Below the pieces are notes generated by a model, which had not been told where the DNA came from, ran no database searches, and worked only from the letters and a program-made list of their open reading frames with translations. From the NCBI GenBank assembly GCA_019637335.1, contig JAHBVV010000003.1, positions 62,001 to 126,000 on the forward strand: 64,000 nucleotides of DNA, given 5' to 3'. This DNA comes from Candidatus Hydrogenedentota bacterium. GTDB taxonomy: Bacteria; Hydrogenedentota; Hydrogenedentia; Hydrogenedentales; JAEUWI01. Made by a program: the position numbers and the translations under genes. Positions 26,394 to 35,549 of the stretch are shown here, one piece after another (within the stretch, counting starts at the first letter, position 1; every line of letters starts with the position of its first letter).

Positions 26394-26812
26394 GGTAGAC
26401 CTCCGTTGGTGTTTTTCAGATACAGCTTGATAGGTAGATGCTCCGCGAAGTGCTTAAAGTCATTGTCGGCTGTATAAATGGCGAGATTATGTCGTACGGC
26501 GGCAGCGCATATCAGAAAATCCGTGGTCGACCCTTGAATGCCCCGGGCGCGGCAGGTATTTGCGAACGATGCCGCGTTGACATAATCGCCCCGATCGAGC
26601 GACAAATCGGGAAACGCCTGCAACTTGAGCGCGAGCCGTTCAAACGCTAACCTGTGGGAGATGCCAGTCAGGATTTCTTGACGTATGGCTCCAATCAAAA
26701 GTGCGCGCCGCTCCTGGATGAGTTGGAGCAATATCTCTGTTTCGCGATTCACGCCTGGTGACTTGCGCCGCAACATCAACGACCAGATGCTGCTATCGAC
26801 CAGCACCTTCAC
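26390..26812 (-). CDS. vapC: VapC-type PIN-domain ribonuclease toxin
   Basis: A 140-residue PIN-domain protein. The acidic active-site residues appear in order: VDSSIW (Asp6), IRQEILTG (Glu), TTDFLICAAA (Asp) and YTADNDFKHF (Asp). VapC toxins cut tRNA or rRNA when freed from VapB. The gene overlaps vapB by four bases upstream and the DUF1080 gene downstream. All catalytic positions are kept, so it is probably functional. Confidence 0.93.
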   Translation of the reverse strand: MKVLVDSSIWSLMLRRKSPGVNRETEILLQLIQERRALLIGAIRQEILTGISHRLAFERLALKLQAFPDLSLDRGDYVNAASFANTCRARGIQGSTTDFLICAAAVRHNLAIYTADNDFKHFAEHLPIKLYLKNTNGGLP

Positions 26813-27009
26813 TGTCGTTTCCGCTGCTCTTTGTAATCGTAGTCGGGATCGTAATCGATGGTGCCAAAGAGCTCGATGATCTCGAGTTGTCTCAGATAGC
26901 TTACGTAGTCCTCCAATGCTTTGGTCACTGCGTCTTTTTTGCTCCGGTGCGCGCCCAGGCGCACGGCCTCGTTAATAAGTTCGTCATCCAGTTGTAAATT
27001 CGTCGCCAT
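26809..27009 (-). CDS. vapB: VapB-type antitoxin
   Basis: From ATG 27009 (ribosome site GGAGGTGA) the protein has 66 residues, beginning MATNLQLDDELINEAVRLG with the DNA-binding strand and ribbon-helix-helix continuing through HRSKKDAVTKALEDYVSYLRQ. The acidic, tyrosine-rich tail (FGTIDYDPDYDYKEQRKR) would occupy the PIN active site. This is the VapB type 2/DUF2191 form. It would autoregulate the operon together with VapC. Confidence 0.92.
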   Translation of the reverse strand: MATNLQLDDELINEAVRLGAHRSKKDAVTKALEDYVSYLRQLEIIELFGTIDYDPDYDYKEQRKRQ

Positions 27010-27102
27010 TTCTTTCACCTCCACACAAATTCTCACACAAGCCCTTGTGTCCCGTCAAGGTATTGTTCGAATTCTTTTGCCATACTGCCGCCAGGACGTG
27101 TA

Positions 27103-27162
27103 CCTGAAGCCTTGAACCATAGCACCCAAGTCAGGAGCGTTCCGCACTATGATACGCATTCG
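27103..27162 (+). repeat. Copy of the leader and first codons of the GNAT-deacetylase gene
   Basis: This 60-bp stretch matches 28931-28989, which spans the ribosome site and first codons of the gene at 28976. The last part, CACTATGATACGCATTCG, is identical. Here the ATG at 27149 opens only a 19-codon frame (MIRIRLVGAARVNV and a few more). It lies in the leader of the sulfatase gene. It is either a fragment of a past duplication or a shared leader peptide. Confidence 0.55.
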
Positions 27163-27300
27163 TCTCGTTGGAGCCGCGCGTGTCAACGTGCTACCTTGGA
27201 GCTCTTAGACAGCGCAGAGCCCGTCGCGCCGCCGAGGAACCGGAGGATGGTTTTTCTTCGGCGCAATCGCTACGGGAACGGCATGAAGGAGCAACTACGA

Positions 27301-28812
27301 ATGCTTGACGCGATGACACGGCGGCGATTCCTGGCGTATACGGGGGGCGTGGCTTGCGCGCTGGCCGCGGGTGCGCAGGACGATTCCACGAAGCGACCCA
27401 ACATCGTCCTCCTGATGGGCGATGATCACGGCTGGGAAGAAACGGGCTACAACGGCCATCCCCATTTGAAGACACCGGTGATGGATGAGATGGCGGCGAC
27501 GGGCCTGCGCCTGGACCGCTTCTATGCGGCCGCTCCGGTCTGCTCGCCGACGCGGGGCAGCGTGATCACGGGGCGTCACCCAAACCGATATGGCACGTTC
27601 TCCGCCAATTGGTCCATCCGGCCCGAGGAAACGAGCGTTGCACAGATTCTTGGCGCGGCGGGGTACGCGTGCGGCCATTTCGGCAAGTGGCACCTGGGGC
27701 CGGTGAAGGCGGAGTCCCCCACCAGTCCGGGCGCGATGGGCTTTCACGAGTGGGTGTCCCACGACAACTTTTTCGAGGTGGATCCCACCTTTTCGCGCAA
27801 CGGCGGGCCGCCGGAGCAGTTCCACGGCGAGAGCTCCGAGATCGTCATTGAAGAGGCGATGCGCTTCATCGACAAGGCGCAACAGAACGGTAAGAATTTC
27901 TTCGTCGTGGTCTGGTTTGGCTCCCCCCACGAGCCGTACCGCGGCCTGGCAAAGGATAATGCGCTCTATGACGATCTTCCCGATGAATACGCAGGCCGGA
28001 GCACCAGCGTGACCTCCTTCGAGACGGGCGACACGGTGGAGCGGCCCCTTCGCGATGTGTTGCGGGAACGCTACGCCGAAATCACGGCCATGGATCGGTC
28101 CATGGGGCGGCTGCGCGAGCATCTTGCCGGCCGGGGCCTGCGCGATGACACCTTGCTGTGGTATTGCGGCGACAACGGCACGCAAGGCGGTGTCAACGTC
28201 GCCTCGCCGTTCCGCGGCAAGAAGGGCGATGTCTACGAGGGCGGAGTCCGCGTTCCCGGCCTTATCGAATGGCCCGCGGGCATTCCCGAGCCGCGCGCGA
28301 GCGATGTAAACACGGTCACAAGCGACATACTGCCCACCCTCTGCGCACTGGCGGGGCAGCCCCTGCCGGAACGGCCGCTGGACGGTATCAGCCTGAAACC
28401 GCTGCTCGAAGGCGCGATGCCGGAGCGGCCCGAGCCGATCCGTTTCTGGAGCTACAACACACGGGGTGAAGCGGAGGGACGAGAACCCTACATCGCGCCC
28501 GAACTTCAGGAGGGGACCACGCCGCTGGTCAAGTTGATGGCGGGCAAGCCAACGCGGAGCTTCCGTAATTTCCATCACCCGGAGATCGCGGAGTCGGACT
28601 ATGAAGGCCCCCGGGCGATTCTGGACAACCGGTACAAGCTCGTGGTCCATGACGGCCGGCGGGAACTGTTTGACGTGCGCGACGACCCCGCGGAAACAAA
28701 GAATTTGCTCGAAGATCACCCCGAAATCGCCGAGCAATTGGAGCGGAAACTCCACGCCTGGCAAAAGTCGGTGCTTAGGAGCTTGACCGGCGCCGACTAC
28801 GGGCAATCGTAG
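27301..28812 (+). CDS. Exported sulfatase (type I, formylglycine-dependent)
   Basis: ATG 27301 with AAGGAG upstream gives 503 residues; the frame is open further upstream without a better start. A Tat-like signal TRRRFLAYTGGVACALAAGA leads into RPNIVLLMGDDHGWEETGYNG, the metal-binding start of sulfatases. The active-site motif is CSPTRGSVITGRHP, whose Cys is converted to formylglycine. Later motifs include GKWHLG, FFVVVWFGSPHEPY, and CGDNGTQGGV. It would release sulfate from glycans in the periplasm. It lacks an anaerobic maturase nearby. Confidence 0.95.
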   Translation: MLDAMTRRRFLAYTGGVACALAAGAQDDSTKRPNIVLLMGDDHGWEETGYNGHPHLKTPVMDEMAATGLRLDRFYAAAPVCSPTRGSVITGRHPNRYGTFSANWSIRPEETSVAQILGAAGYACGHFGKWHLGPVKAESPTSPGAMGFHEWVSHDNFFEVDPTFSRNGGPPEQFHGESSEIVIEEAMRFIDKAQQNGKNFFVVVWFGSPHEPYRGLAKDNALYDDLPDEYAGRSTSVTSFETGDTVERPLRDVLRERYAEITAMDRSMGRLREHLAGRGLRDDTLLWYCGDNGTQGGVNVASPFRGKKGDVYEGGVRVPGLIEWPAGIPEPRASDVNTVTSDILPTLCALAGQPLPERPLDGISLKPLLEGAMPERPEPIRFWSYNTRGEAEGREPYIAPELQEGTTPLVKLMAGKPTRSFRNFHHPEIAESDYEGPRAILDNRYKLVVHDGRRELFDVRDDPAETKNLLEDHPEIAEQLERKLHAWQKSVLRSLTGADYGQS

Positions 28813-28975
28813 TACGGAAGCGGGCAGTACGCCTGGCTCGATCAACCGTTTCTCGCCACACGTTACGCGGCTTGCCCAAACAGAAATTGTTGCGCCCGCC
28901 CTGCGCCTGCGCGTATATCTAAACGCGGTGCGGCACGCCTTCAACCCCGTGCCCGATTGAGGAGCCTTCCCCACT

Positions 28976-30715
28976 ATGATACGCATTCGCGCCGTCCAGA
29001 GCGGTTCCACAATTCTTTCGGAGGACCGTATTGCGCAGACCCAGGAGATTTTCCGCCAGGCCTTTCCCGAGCCGGACATGGCGGGCTATGCCGGGCGTAT
29101 TCCGGAGTTGCTGCGGGATCCGATCGAGCAGGGCTACCACACGACGCTGCTGATTGCGGAGCGGGCCTTCGGGCGGGTGGATGGTTTTGCGCTGCTGATC
29201 CATTTCCCGCAGGCGGAGTGCGCGTTTCTGGACTTCATCGCGGTGCGCCCGAAGCTCCACGGGAGCGGGATCGGCGGGGCGCTGTACGAGGCGACGCGGG
29301 AATATTGCCAGCAAATGGGGGGGAAGGGGCTGTACCTGGAGGTGGACCCGGATCAGCCGGAAGACGCGGTGGATCTATCGGTGTTGGATCAGTCGCGCAA
29401 GCGCATCCAGTTCTACGAGCAGTATGGCGTGCGGGTGATAGACGGCACGGCCTACGCCATGCCGGTCGGCGATCCGCCCACGACGGCTTACCTGCTGTTT
29501 GACGGGCTTGGCGTGACGGAAGAGCTTTCGCGGGCGAGCGCGCGGAAGGCGGTGGAGATGCTGCTGACGCGCCGCTTCGGACACATTGCGGATCCGGCCT
29601 ACCGGAAGGCGGTGCTGGAGTCGTTCCGGGACGATCCGGTCCGCTTTCGCCCGCGCTTGCGGACGCGATCAAACGCGCCGCGCCAGGCGGTCCTGCACCG
29701 GCGGCTGGGCGAACGCTTCGCGATGGTTATCAGCCAGAAACACGAGATCCACCACGTGCGGGAGCGCGGCTATTACGAGCGGCCCGCCCGGGTCCGCGCG
29801 CTTGACGAGGCGTTGCGCGGTACGGGGCTGTTCGCCCGGATGGCGCCGCGCGAGCACGGGGAGCGCCCGGTGCTGGCGGTGCACGACGCGCATTTTGTGC
29901 AGTTTCTACGGGCGGTGACGCACAAGCTGAAGGAGGGACGCCCCTTCTACCCGGATACGTTTCCGATCCGGCGTCCAGACCGGCGTCCGAAGCACCACCC
30001 GGACCAGGCGGGCTTCTATTGCATCGACACGGGCACACCGCTGTACCGGAACGCGTTTATCGCGGCGAAGGCGGCCGCGAACACGGCGGTCACGGCGGCG
30101 GAAGAGCTGCTGGCGGGGCGTCGCCTGGCCTATGCGGTGTGCCGCCCGCCGGGCCACCACGCGGGGGCCAATTACTTCGGCGGCTTCTGCTATTTCAACA
30201 ATGCGGCGATAGCGGCGCAGTTTCTCCGGCCGCACGGGCGAATCGCGATCCTGGATATCGACTACCACCACGGCAACGGCACGCAGGATATCTTCTACGA
30301 GCGCAGCGACGTGCTCACGGTGTCGATCCATGGCGATCCGGACGTGGAATACCCGTACTTCAGCGGGTTCTCGAACGAAATCGGTGAATATGAGGGGGCG
30401 GGCTGCAACCAGAATTTTCCGCTGCCGACCGGGACGGACAACGAGCGCTATCTCCGGACCTTTGCGCGCGCGCTGGACACGGTGAAGTCCTTCAAGCCGG
30501 AGATTGTGATCGTCAGCCTGGGCTTCGACACGCTCAAGGGCGATCCGACGGGGTCCTTCGTGCTGACGCCGGCCGCTTTGCGCACGATGGGCAAGCGCCT
30601 GGCGGACCTTCGCCTGCCGCTGCTTGTGGTGCAGGAAGGCGGCTACAACGTCCGGAACATCCGGCAGGGCAGCGTGGCGTTCTTTACCGGCTGCGCCGAG
30701 GGGGCGGGCGCGTAG
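28976..30715 (+). CDS. GNAT acetyltransferase fused to class II histone-deacetylase-like amidohydrolase
   Basis: A 579-residue two-domain protein. Residues about 1-170 are a GNAT fold: FLDFIAVRPKLHGSGIGGALYE, with the acetyl-CoA loop GSGIGG at 96-101. Residues about 240-575 are an arginase-fold deacetylase of the acetylpolyamine amidohydrolase/HDAC class II group: CRPPGHHAG (catalytic His pair 394-395), DIDYHHGNGTQ (zinc ligands Asp429, His431) and GFDTLKGDP (Asp518), with all key residues kept. The polypeptide therefore pairs a candidate acetyl-adding domain with an acetyl-removing one, probably on polyamines or lysines. The frame is continuous and the boundary has no stop or restart site. 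No partner gene overlaps it. Confidence 0.88.
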   Translation: MIRIRAVQSGSTILSEDRIAQTQEIFRQAFPEPDMAGYAGRIPELLRDPIEQGYHTTLLIAERAFGRVDGFALLIHFPQAECAFLDFIAVRPKLHGSGIGGALYEATREYCQQMGGKGLYLEVDPDQPEDAVDLSVLDQSRKRIQFYEQYGVRVIDGTAYAMPVGDPPTTAYLLFDGLGVTEELSRASARKAVEMLLTRRFGHIADPAYRKAVLESFRDDPVRFRPRLRTRSNAPRQAVLHRRLGERFAMVISQKHEIHHVRERGYYERPARVRALDEALRGTGLFARMAPREHGERPVLAVHDAHFVQFLRAVTHKLKEGRPFYPDTFPIRRPDRRPKHHPDQAGFYCIDTGTPLYRNAFIAAKAAANTAVTAAEELLAGRRLAYAVCRPPGHHAGANYFGGFCYFNNAAIAAQFLRPHGRIAILDIDYHHGNGTQDIFYERSDVLTVSIHGDPDVEYPYFSGFSNEIGEYEGAGCNQNFPLPTGTDNERYLRTFARALDTVKSFKPEIVIVSLGFDTLKGDPTGSFVLTPAALRTMGKRLADLRLPLLVVQEGGYNVRNIRQGSVAFFTGCAEGAGA

Positions 30716-30726
30716 AAAAGAGATTC

Positions 30727-30770
30727 GGCGCGGGCCGCATTCCGGTGCGGCCCGCGCCGTACTTGTTCTT
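30727..30770. terminator. Terminator hairpin between convergent genes
   Basis: A perfect 13-bp stem GGCGCGGGCCGCA / TGCGGCCCGCGCC with a 6-base loop lies 11 bases past the deacetylase stop and just before the end of the convergent acetolactate-synthase-like gene. The T-tract after it (TACTTGTTCTTG) is weak. Confidence 0.7.
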
Positions 30771-30784
30771 GTAGCGCGCATCGG

Positions 30785-32425
30785 CTAGACGAGCTGGCTC
30801 TTGGCCTTCAGTTCGTGGTTGAGGATGCGATCGTTCTCGGAGTAGTCGACGGGTACGTCGATCAGGTGGACGCCCTTGCTGTCGAGGCACTGCTGCAACA
30901 GTGGGACGAGGTCGTCGGTTTTTTCGACGCGGTGGCCGAAGGCGCCGTAGCTTTCGGCGTACTTGACGAAGTCGGGGTTGCCGTAGCTGAGGCCGAACTC
31001 CGGCAGTTCCATGTTGGCCTGTTTCCACTTGATCATGCCGTAGGCGTCGTCCCGGAGAATCATGATGACGAGGTCCATGTTCATGCGGACCGCCGTCTCC
31101 ATCTCCTGGGAGTTCATCATGAAGCCGCCGTCGCCGCACACGGACAGGACCTTCCGGTCCGGGTAGACGAGGCGCGCCGCCATGGCCGATGGCAGCCCCG
31201 CTCCCATGGACGCGAGGGCGTTGTCGAGCAGCACGGACTTGGGCGAATAGGCCTTGTAGTTCCGGGCGAACCAAATCTTGTAGATGCCGTTGTCCAGGGC
31301 GATGATACTGTCTTTGGGCATGACCTTGCGCACATCGGCCACGAGGCGCTGGGGATAGACGGGGAAGCGCGGGTCGTCCGAGCCTTCGTGAATGCTGGCT
31401 TCCACGTGTTTCTTGACGACGTTGAAGCGGGAGAAGTCCCAGCTCTCCTGCACCTCGACCTTTTCCTTGATGCGCCAGATGCTGTTGGCGATATCGCCGA
31501 CGACTTCGAGCTGCGGGAAATAGACCGGGTCCACGCGGGCGGAGATGAAGTTGATGTGAATCACCTTCAGATCTTCCCGGCCCATGAAGAACGGGGGCTT
31601 TTCGACCACGTCGTGACCGACATTGATGATCAGGTCGGCCGCGTCGATCGCGCGGTGTACGAAATCGTTTGCGGAAAGCGCCGCGTTGCCCATGAAGAGC
31701 GCGTCGTGTTCATCCACCACCCCCTTGCCCATCTGGGTGCTGAAGAAGGGAATGCCGGTCTTGTCGATGAACTCGCGAAGCATCTTGGACGTGAGCTTTC
31801 GGTTGGCGCCGGCGCCGATGAGGATGAGCGGGTGGCGGGCCTCCTCGATCATGGTCACGGCGGCTCGAATGGACTTGATCTCCGCGGTCGGGCGGCGCAC
31901 CTGGCTGGCGTGAAGCACCGGCGCGTCGGTCTCCTCGATGGCGATGTCCTCGGGCAATTCGATGTGGGCGGCGCCGGGGCGTTCTTCCTCGGCGAGGCGA
32001 AATGCTTCGCGCACGCGCGCGGGGATGTTGTTTCCGCTAACGAGCTGGCGGGTGTACTTGGTGAGCGGGCGAAGCATGTCCACGGCGTCGATTATCTGGA
32101 ACTGGCCCTGCTTGCTCTTGCGCACGGGCTTCTGTCCGGTGATCATGACCATCGGCATGGCGCCGAGTTGGGCGTAGGCCGCGGCGGTGACGAGGTTGGT
32201 GGCGCCGGGTCCGAGCGTGCTGAGGCAGACGCCGGCCTCGCCGGTGAGGCGGCCGACGGTCGCGGCCATGAAGCCGGCGGCCTGTTCGTGCCGTGTCAGC
32301 ACCAGTTCGATACTCGAACGCCGGATGGAATCAAGCAGGTCGAGATTCTCCTCGCCGGGAATGCCGAAAATGTACCGAACGCCCTCCGCTTCAAGGGCTT
32401 TGACAAAGAGATCCGAAGCTTTCAT
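30785..32425 (-). CDS. Acetolactate synthase-like thiamine-diphosphate enzyme
   Basis: A 546-residue ThDP enzyme. The N-terminal domain has FGIPGEENLDLLDS and the catalytic glutamate in RHEQAAGFMA; GPGATNLVTAAAYAQLGAMP follows. The C-terminal cofactor motif is GDGGFMMNSQEMETAVRM with ILRDDAYGMI. It resembles the catabolic or stand-alone acetolactate synthase large chain, condensing two pyruvates. No small regulatory subunit is adjacent, consistent with an AlsS-like or related 2-oxoacid-carboligase role rather than branched-chain biosynthesis. It is a single gene. Confidence 0.85.
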   Translation of the reverse strand: MKASDLFVKALEAEGVRYIFGIPGEENLDLLDSIRRSSIELVLTRHEQAAGFMAATVGRLTGEAGVCLSTLGPGATNLVTAAAYAQLGAMPMVMITGQKPVRKSKQGQFQIIDAVDMLRPLTKYTRQLVSGNNIPARVREAFRLAEEERPGAAHIELPEDIAIEETDAPVLHASQVRRPTAEIKSIRAAVTMIEEARHPLILIGAGANRKLTSKMLREFIDKTGIPFFSTQMGKGVVDEHDALFMGNAALSANDFVHRAIDAADLIINVGHDVVEKPPFFMGREDLKVIHINFISARVDPVYFPQLEVVGDIANSIWRIKEKVEVQESWDFSRFNVVKKHVEASIHEGSDDPRFPVYPQRLVADVRKVMPKDSIIALDNGIYKIWFARNYKAYSPKSVLLDNALASMGAGLPSAMAARLVYPDRKVLSVCGDGGFMMNSQEMETAVRMNMDLVIMILRDDAYGMIKWKQANMELPEFGLSYGNPDFVKYAESYGAFGHRVEKTDDLVPLLQQCLDSKGVHLIDVPVDYSENDRILNHELKAKSQLV

Positions 32426-32619
32426 TTGAGGCTCCTACACACCGGTCAAAAACCAGGCGCGCGCTACTACCCATGGGACGGTCCACCTACGAACACGCAA
32501 GGCATGCCGATTCATTCCCCCGACAAGCGGCGGGCGTGGGCGGCGCGCGCGTTCAAGTGGCTCGGGCAAACCATACCAGACTGCGGCCCGCCGAACAACC
32601 CGGCCCGCGGCCACACATG

Positions 32620-32652
32620 CAAAAACACCAGCAACCCGAAGATTGCTGGTGT
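32620..32652 (-). terminator. Rho-independent terminator of the tRNA-Asp gene
   Basis: Read on the minus strand: CACCAGCAA, an 8-base loop, TTGCTGGTG, then TTTTTG. It begins about a dozen bases after the encoded CCA of the tRNA. Confidence 0.9.
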
Positions 32653-32663
32653 GTGGTGTTAAA

Positions 32664-32740
<77 letters not shown>

Positions 32741-32849
32741 GCAGCGTAGAGCGTATTGCTTCCCCCGAAAGGGAGCCATAATATAGCATTTGGCCGAGTC
32801 CCGGTTCAAGCAATATCTCAACTTTTTTTGGGGCGCGGCCACCGCGGGA

Positions 32850-34304
32850 CTATGGCGCCGGTTCGGCGACGGACCCGTCGGGCCCGATAACGAGCGGTCG
32901 GTCCACCGGCCAGGTCCGGCCCGCGCTCTTTTCGAGGAATTCTTCTCGCGTAAGGGCGAAAAGCGGGCTGATTTCGATGTCGTGCACGGGCTTCCCCGAA
33001 GCGTCCCGCGGGACGGGCTGTCCGGCGGCGTCCAGCCAGCCCGCCCAGAAGCCGGTCATGCTTGCGCGGGCCTCCATCACGGAATTGGGCCCGTCGAACT
33101 GCTTGGTCGGCGTGTACTCCCCGGGGGGATCGATTTCGAGGGCCACGGGCCCGTGGCCGGTCATGCGCAGGGCGTCGAACACGAAAGTCTCGAACTTGTA
33201 GCCGTTGGGTGCGCCCGGCTCGACCGGAGCGCCGTCGGGGCCGATATACGGGATTTTCTTGTGGGCGAGGTGCCAGGGGAATTCGTCGAAATGGTCGTAT
33301 ACGCGTTGCACGAAATCGACGGAGAGGATATGGATGGCGGGATTTCCCGCATAGTACACGACATTACCGTTGCTGTCCGTTTCGAGGAGCTGCGGGTAGA
33401 TGTCCAATTCGGAATACTCGATCACGTGGTATACGCCGTCGCAGACGCAATGGACACCCACGGACTCGCGGGGATGGTGTTTGCGGTGGTTTTTGCTGGA
33501 CATTTCCGCCCCCGCGAGAAGGTGGTACCCTATGAAGTAGGGATCCGCCACTTTAACCGCCCAGTTGTCCACCTGAAAGTAGGAGAGGGTATCCACGCCG
33601 CGTTTGCGGGCGTCGTCGAGCACGCCCTCCTCCACCATGGCGGGAATGCAGCCCCCGTGGCCATTCGGATTCATGGCGAGCCGGTCCGGGGCCTCAAGCA
33701 TGAACAGGCCGCTGTCATCTACACAGGGCGCCATTCGCTGCGTGATGAAAATAACGTTGTCCGGATTGAGGCCGTAGTAGCGATGCTCCTCGAACCAGGC
33801 GCGGGTGGCCGGCCCGTTCGCGCGGCTGACCATGATGTACCAGGGGAGTTCGCATCCGTAGCGGCGCTGGAGGTTGAGAATCTTTTCCGCGTGGTACTGG
33901 AAGAGCGGTTTGCCGGTGAGGCCACCGATCGGGTAGGCGCCCTTGGGGCCATCGAAGCCGAGCCGGGTGCCCTGGCCGCCCGCAACAAGAAAGAGGCCAA
34001 CGCGCCCGTCGCGCAACGCCTGTTCGCCGGCCGCGAGCGCTTCGCGGGCGTCGTCTCGCGCCGGATCCACGATGGGGATACACGGCACGGGCTCGATCTT
34101 TTTGAAGGTCTCCGGCTCGGGAGCGCGCCGGATCCAGGTGTCGATGAGCCTTGCCATCATCGGGAAGTCGACCTGCGCCAGATCCGCCAGCAGGTTGGCC
34201 CGGCCGGAGGCGTTCAGTTCGTCCCAGAACCGGAAGACATGCGCCTGGCCGTATTCCTCGGCCAGCGCGCGCAGTTTGATCTCGTCCGGGGCGGTCTCGT
34301 GCAC
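32850..34304 (-). CDS. UDPGP-family UDP-N-acetylhexosamine (or UDP-sugar) pyrophosphorylase
   Basis: GTG 34304 with a GAGAGGA ribosome site gives about 484 residues. The nucleotide-binding motif LVAGGQGTRLGFDGPKGAYP and the following PLFQYHAEKILNLQRRYG, WYIMVSRANG, NGHGGCIPAMVEEG and YFQVDN are those of eukaryote-type UDP-GlcNAc/UDP-Glc pyrophosphorylases (UAP1/USP). It would make a UDP-sugar from UTP and the sugar 1-phosphate. It is last in a three-gene run with a DUF1573 lipoprotein and an amino-sugar-kinase-like gene, supporting a role in amino-sugar activation. Confidence 0.9.
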   Translation of the reverse strand: MHETAPDEIKLRALAEEYGQAHVFRFWDELNASGRANLLADLAQVDFPMMARLIDTWIRRAPEPETFKKIEPVPCIPIVDPARDDAREALAAGEQALRDGRVGLFLVAGGQGTRLGFDGPKGAYPIGGLTGKPLFQYHAEKILNLQRRYGCELPWYIMVSRANGPATRAWFEEHRYYGLNPDNVIFITQRMAPCVDDSGLFMLEAPDRLAMNPNGHGGCIPAMVEEGVLDDARKRGVDTLSYFQVDNWAVKVADPYFIGYHLLAGAEMSSKNHRKHHPRESVGVHCVCDGVYHVIEYSELDIYPQLLETDSNGNVVYYAGNPAIHILSVDFVQRVYDHFDEFPWHLAHKKIPYIGPDGAPVEPGAPNGYKFETFVFDALRMTGHGPVALEIDPPGEYTPTKQFDGPNSVMEARASMTGFWAGWLDAAGQPVPRDASGKPVHDIEISPLFALTREEFLEKSAGRTWPVDRPLVIGPDGSVAEPAP

Positions 34305-34357
34305 TATCGTTCCTCTCTCCGCGCTGTTCCACACGTCGCTTCAGCCCGCGCGGGGGA

Positions 34358-35545
34358 TTAGTGGGCGTGACCGTGGCTGGTGTCGTCGGGGTTTCCGAAG
34401 CGCACGCCGACAATTTCTTCATACGCGCGGTCGCCCAGTGTTACCCGGACGCGGATCGTGTCATCGATCCCTTCGCCCGGCTTCAGGTCCTTTAGCGTAA
34501 TGTCGAGAATGGCCTCGGTCGACAGCGAACCCGGCTTGGGTTCGGCATGTACGTGCGGATTGTCGGTTCGGATATTGTCCAGGGTAATGGCGGCTTCCCC
34601 GAAGAAGGTGACCTGAGCGCGCAAGGCTCCGCCGGGGCCCTCCGGCTTAAACATTGCCCGTTCGGGATAGACGGGCATCACGCGGTAGGGGGCCTTTACG
34701 CTGCCCTCGAAGATGAAATGGTGACGCTGGAATCGCGGCACGTTCGTATGCAGGAGCACATACCGCTTGAAGGGCCCCGCTGGCAAATCGGGTCCGACGG
34801 TGAACACAAGGTCATATTCGGCCTTGTCCGGAGATTGCCAGTCCGTTTCCGGAACGGGCGCAATTTCGCCAGCAATTCCCGGTATTTTTGGATTTGCGGC
34901 GCCCTGGGTGAGGGGCTCCAGCTGGCTGAGGGTGATCGGATTGTCCTGCAACTGGCGGAAGCGAATCGTCCTGGTTTCCGTGGCGCCCTTCTGAATCTCG
35001 CCCAGGTTGATTTCATCCATATCGAGTTCGTACTCTGGCTCGACACGGGCCGTTACGCCCACTTCGGTCATCATGTTGCGCGGATCGGTGGACGTGATTG
35101 TAAGCACTTTTCGGGAGAAGAATCCGGGAATCCGGAAGGGGTCAATCACGATGTCGATGTGGCCTTCGCCGCCCGGCGGGACGACGCCTCCCTCGGGAGG
35201 GATGAGGCCCTGCGTACACGCGCACGTCGTGTCTATGCGCGTGATCTTGAGCGGCATCTTGCCGTCATTGTAGATCTTGAACTGGGTACGGTAGAGGCGG
35301 TCGTTGGGAACCACGCCGACATCGAGTTCGTTGGTTTCAACGCGAATCTTGGCAACGGCGTCTTCCATGTTCTGATCGACGGGCGGCATGGTGCCATCCA
35401 CCTCGCCCGTTACGCTGGACTGGCGAATCGAGTTTACAAAATCCTCGTCGGACTGGTAGCCGCCACTTCCGCAACCCGGCCCCAGCATCGCGACGCCCAG
35501 GAGGGCCAACAGAGGGATTTCCCGGAAACTTCCTGTCTTACGCAT
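34358..35545 (-). CDS. DUF1573 lipoprotein
   Basis: ATG 35545 gives 395 residues with lipoprotein signal LLALLGVAMLGPGC. Residues about 55-165 are a DUF1573 immunoglobulin-like domain: LDVGVVPNDRLYRTQFKIYNDG, LKITRIDTTCACTQ (the paired Cys motif) and PPGGEGHIDIVIDP. The rest continues as further beta-sandwich sequence, and the tail is His-rich (DDTSHGHAH). DUF1573 proteins are secreted or lipid-anchored and mostly uncharacterised. The gene starts 4 bases after the upstream kinase stop, so they form one operon. Confidence 0.85.
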   Translation of the reverse strand: MRKTGSFREIPLLALLGVAMLGPGCGSGGYQSDEDFVNSIRQSSVTGEVDGTMPPVDQNMEDAVAKIRVETNELDVGVVPNDRLYRTQFKIYNDGKMPLKITRIDTTCACTQGLIPPEGGVVPPGGEGHIDIVIDPFRIPGFFSRKVLTITSTDPRNMMTEVGVTARVEPEYELDMDEINLGEIQKGATETRTIRFRQLQDNPITLSQLEPLTQGAANPKIPGIAGEIAPVPETDWQSPDKAEYDLVFTVGPDLPAGPFKRYVLLHTNVPRFQRHHFIFEGSVKAPYRVMPVYPERAMFKPEGPGGALRAQVTFFGEAAITLDNIRTDNPHVHAEPKPGSLSTEAILDITLKDLKPGEGIDDTIRVRVTLGDRAYEEIVGVRFGNPDDTSHGHAH

Positions 35546-35549
35546 GAGA

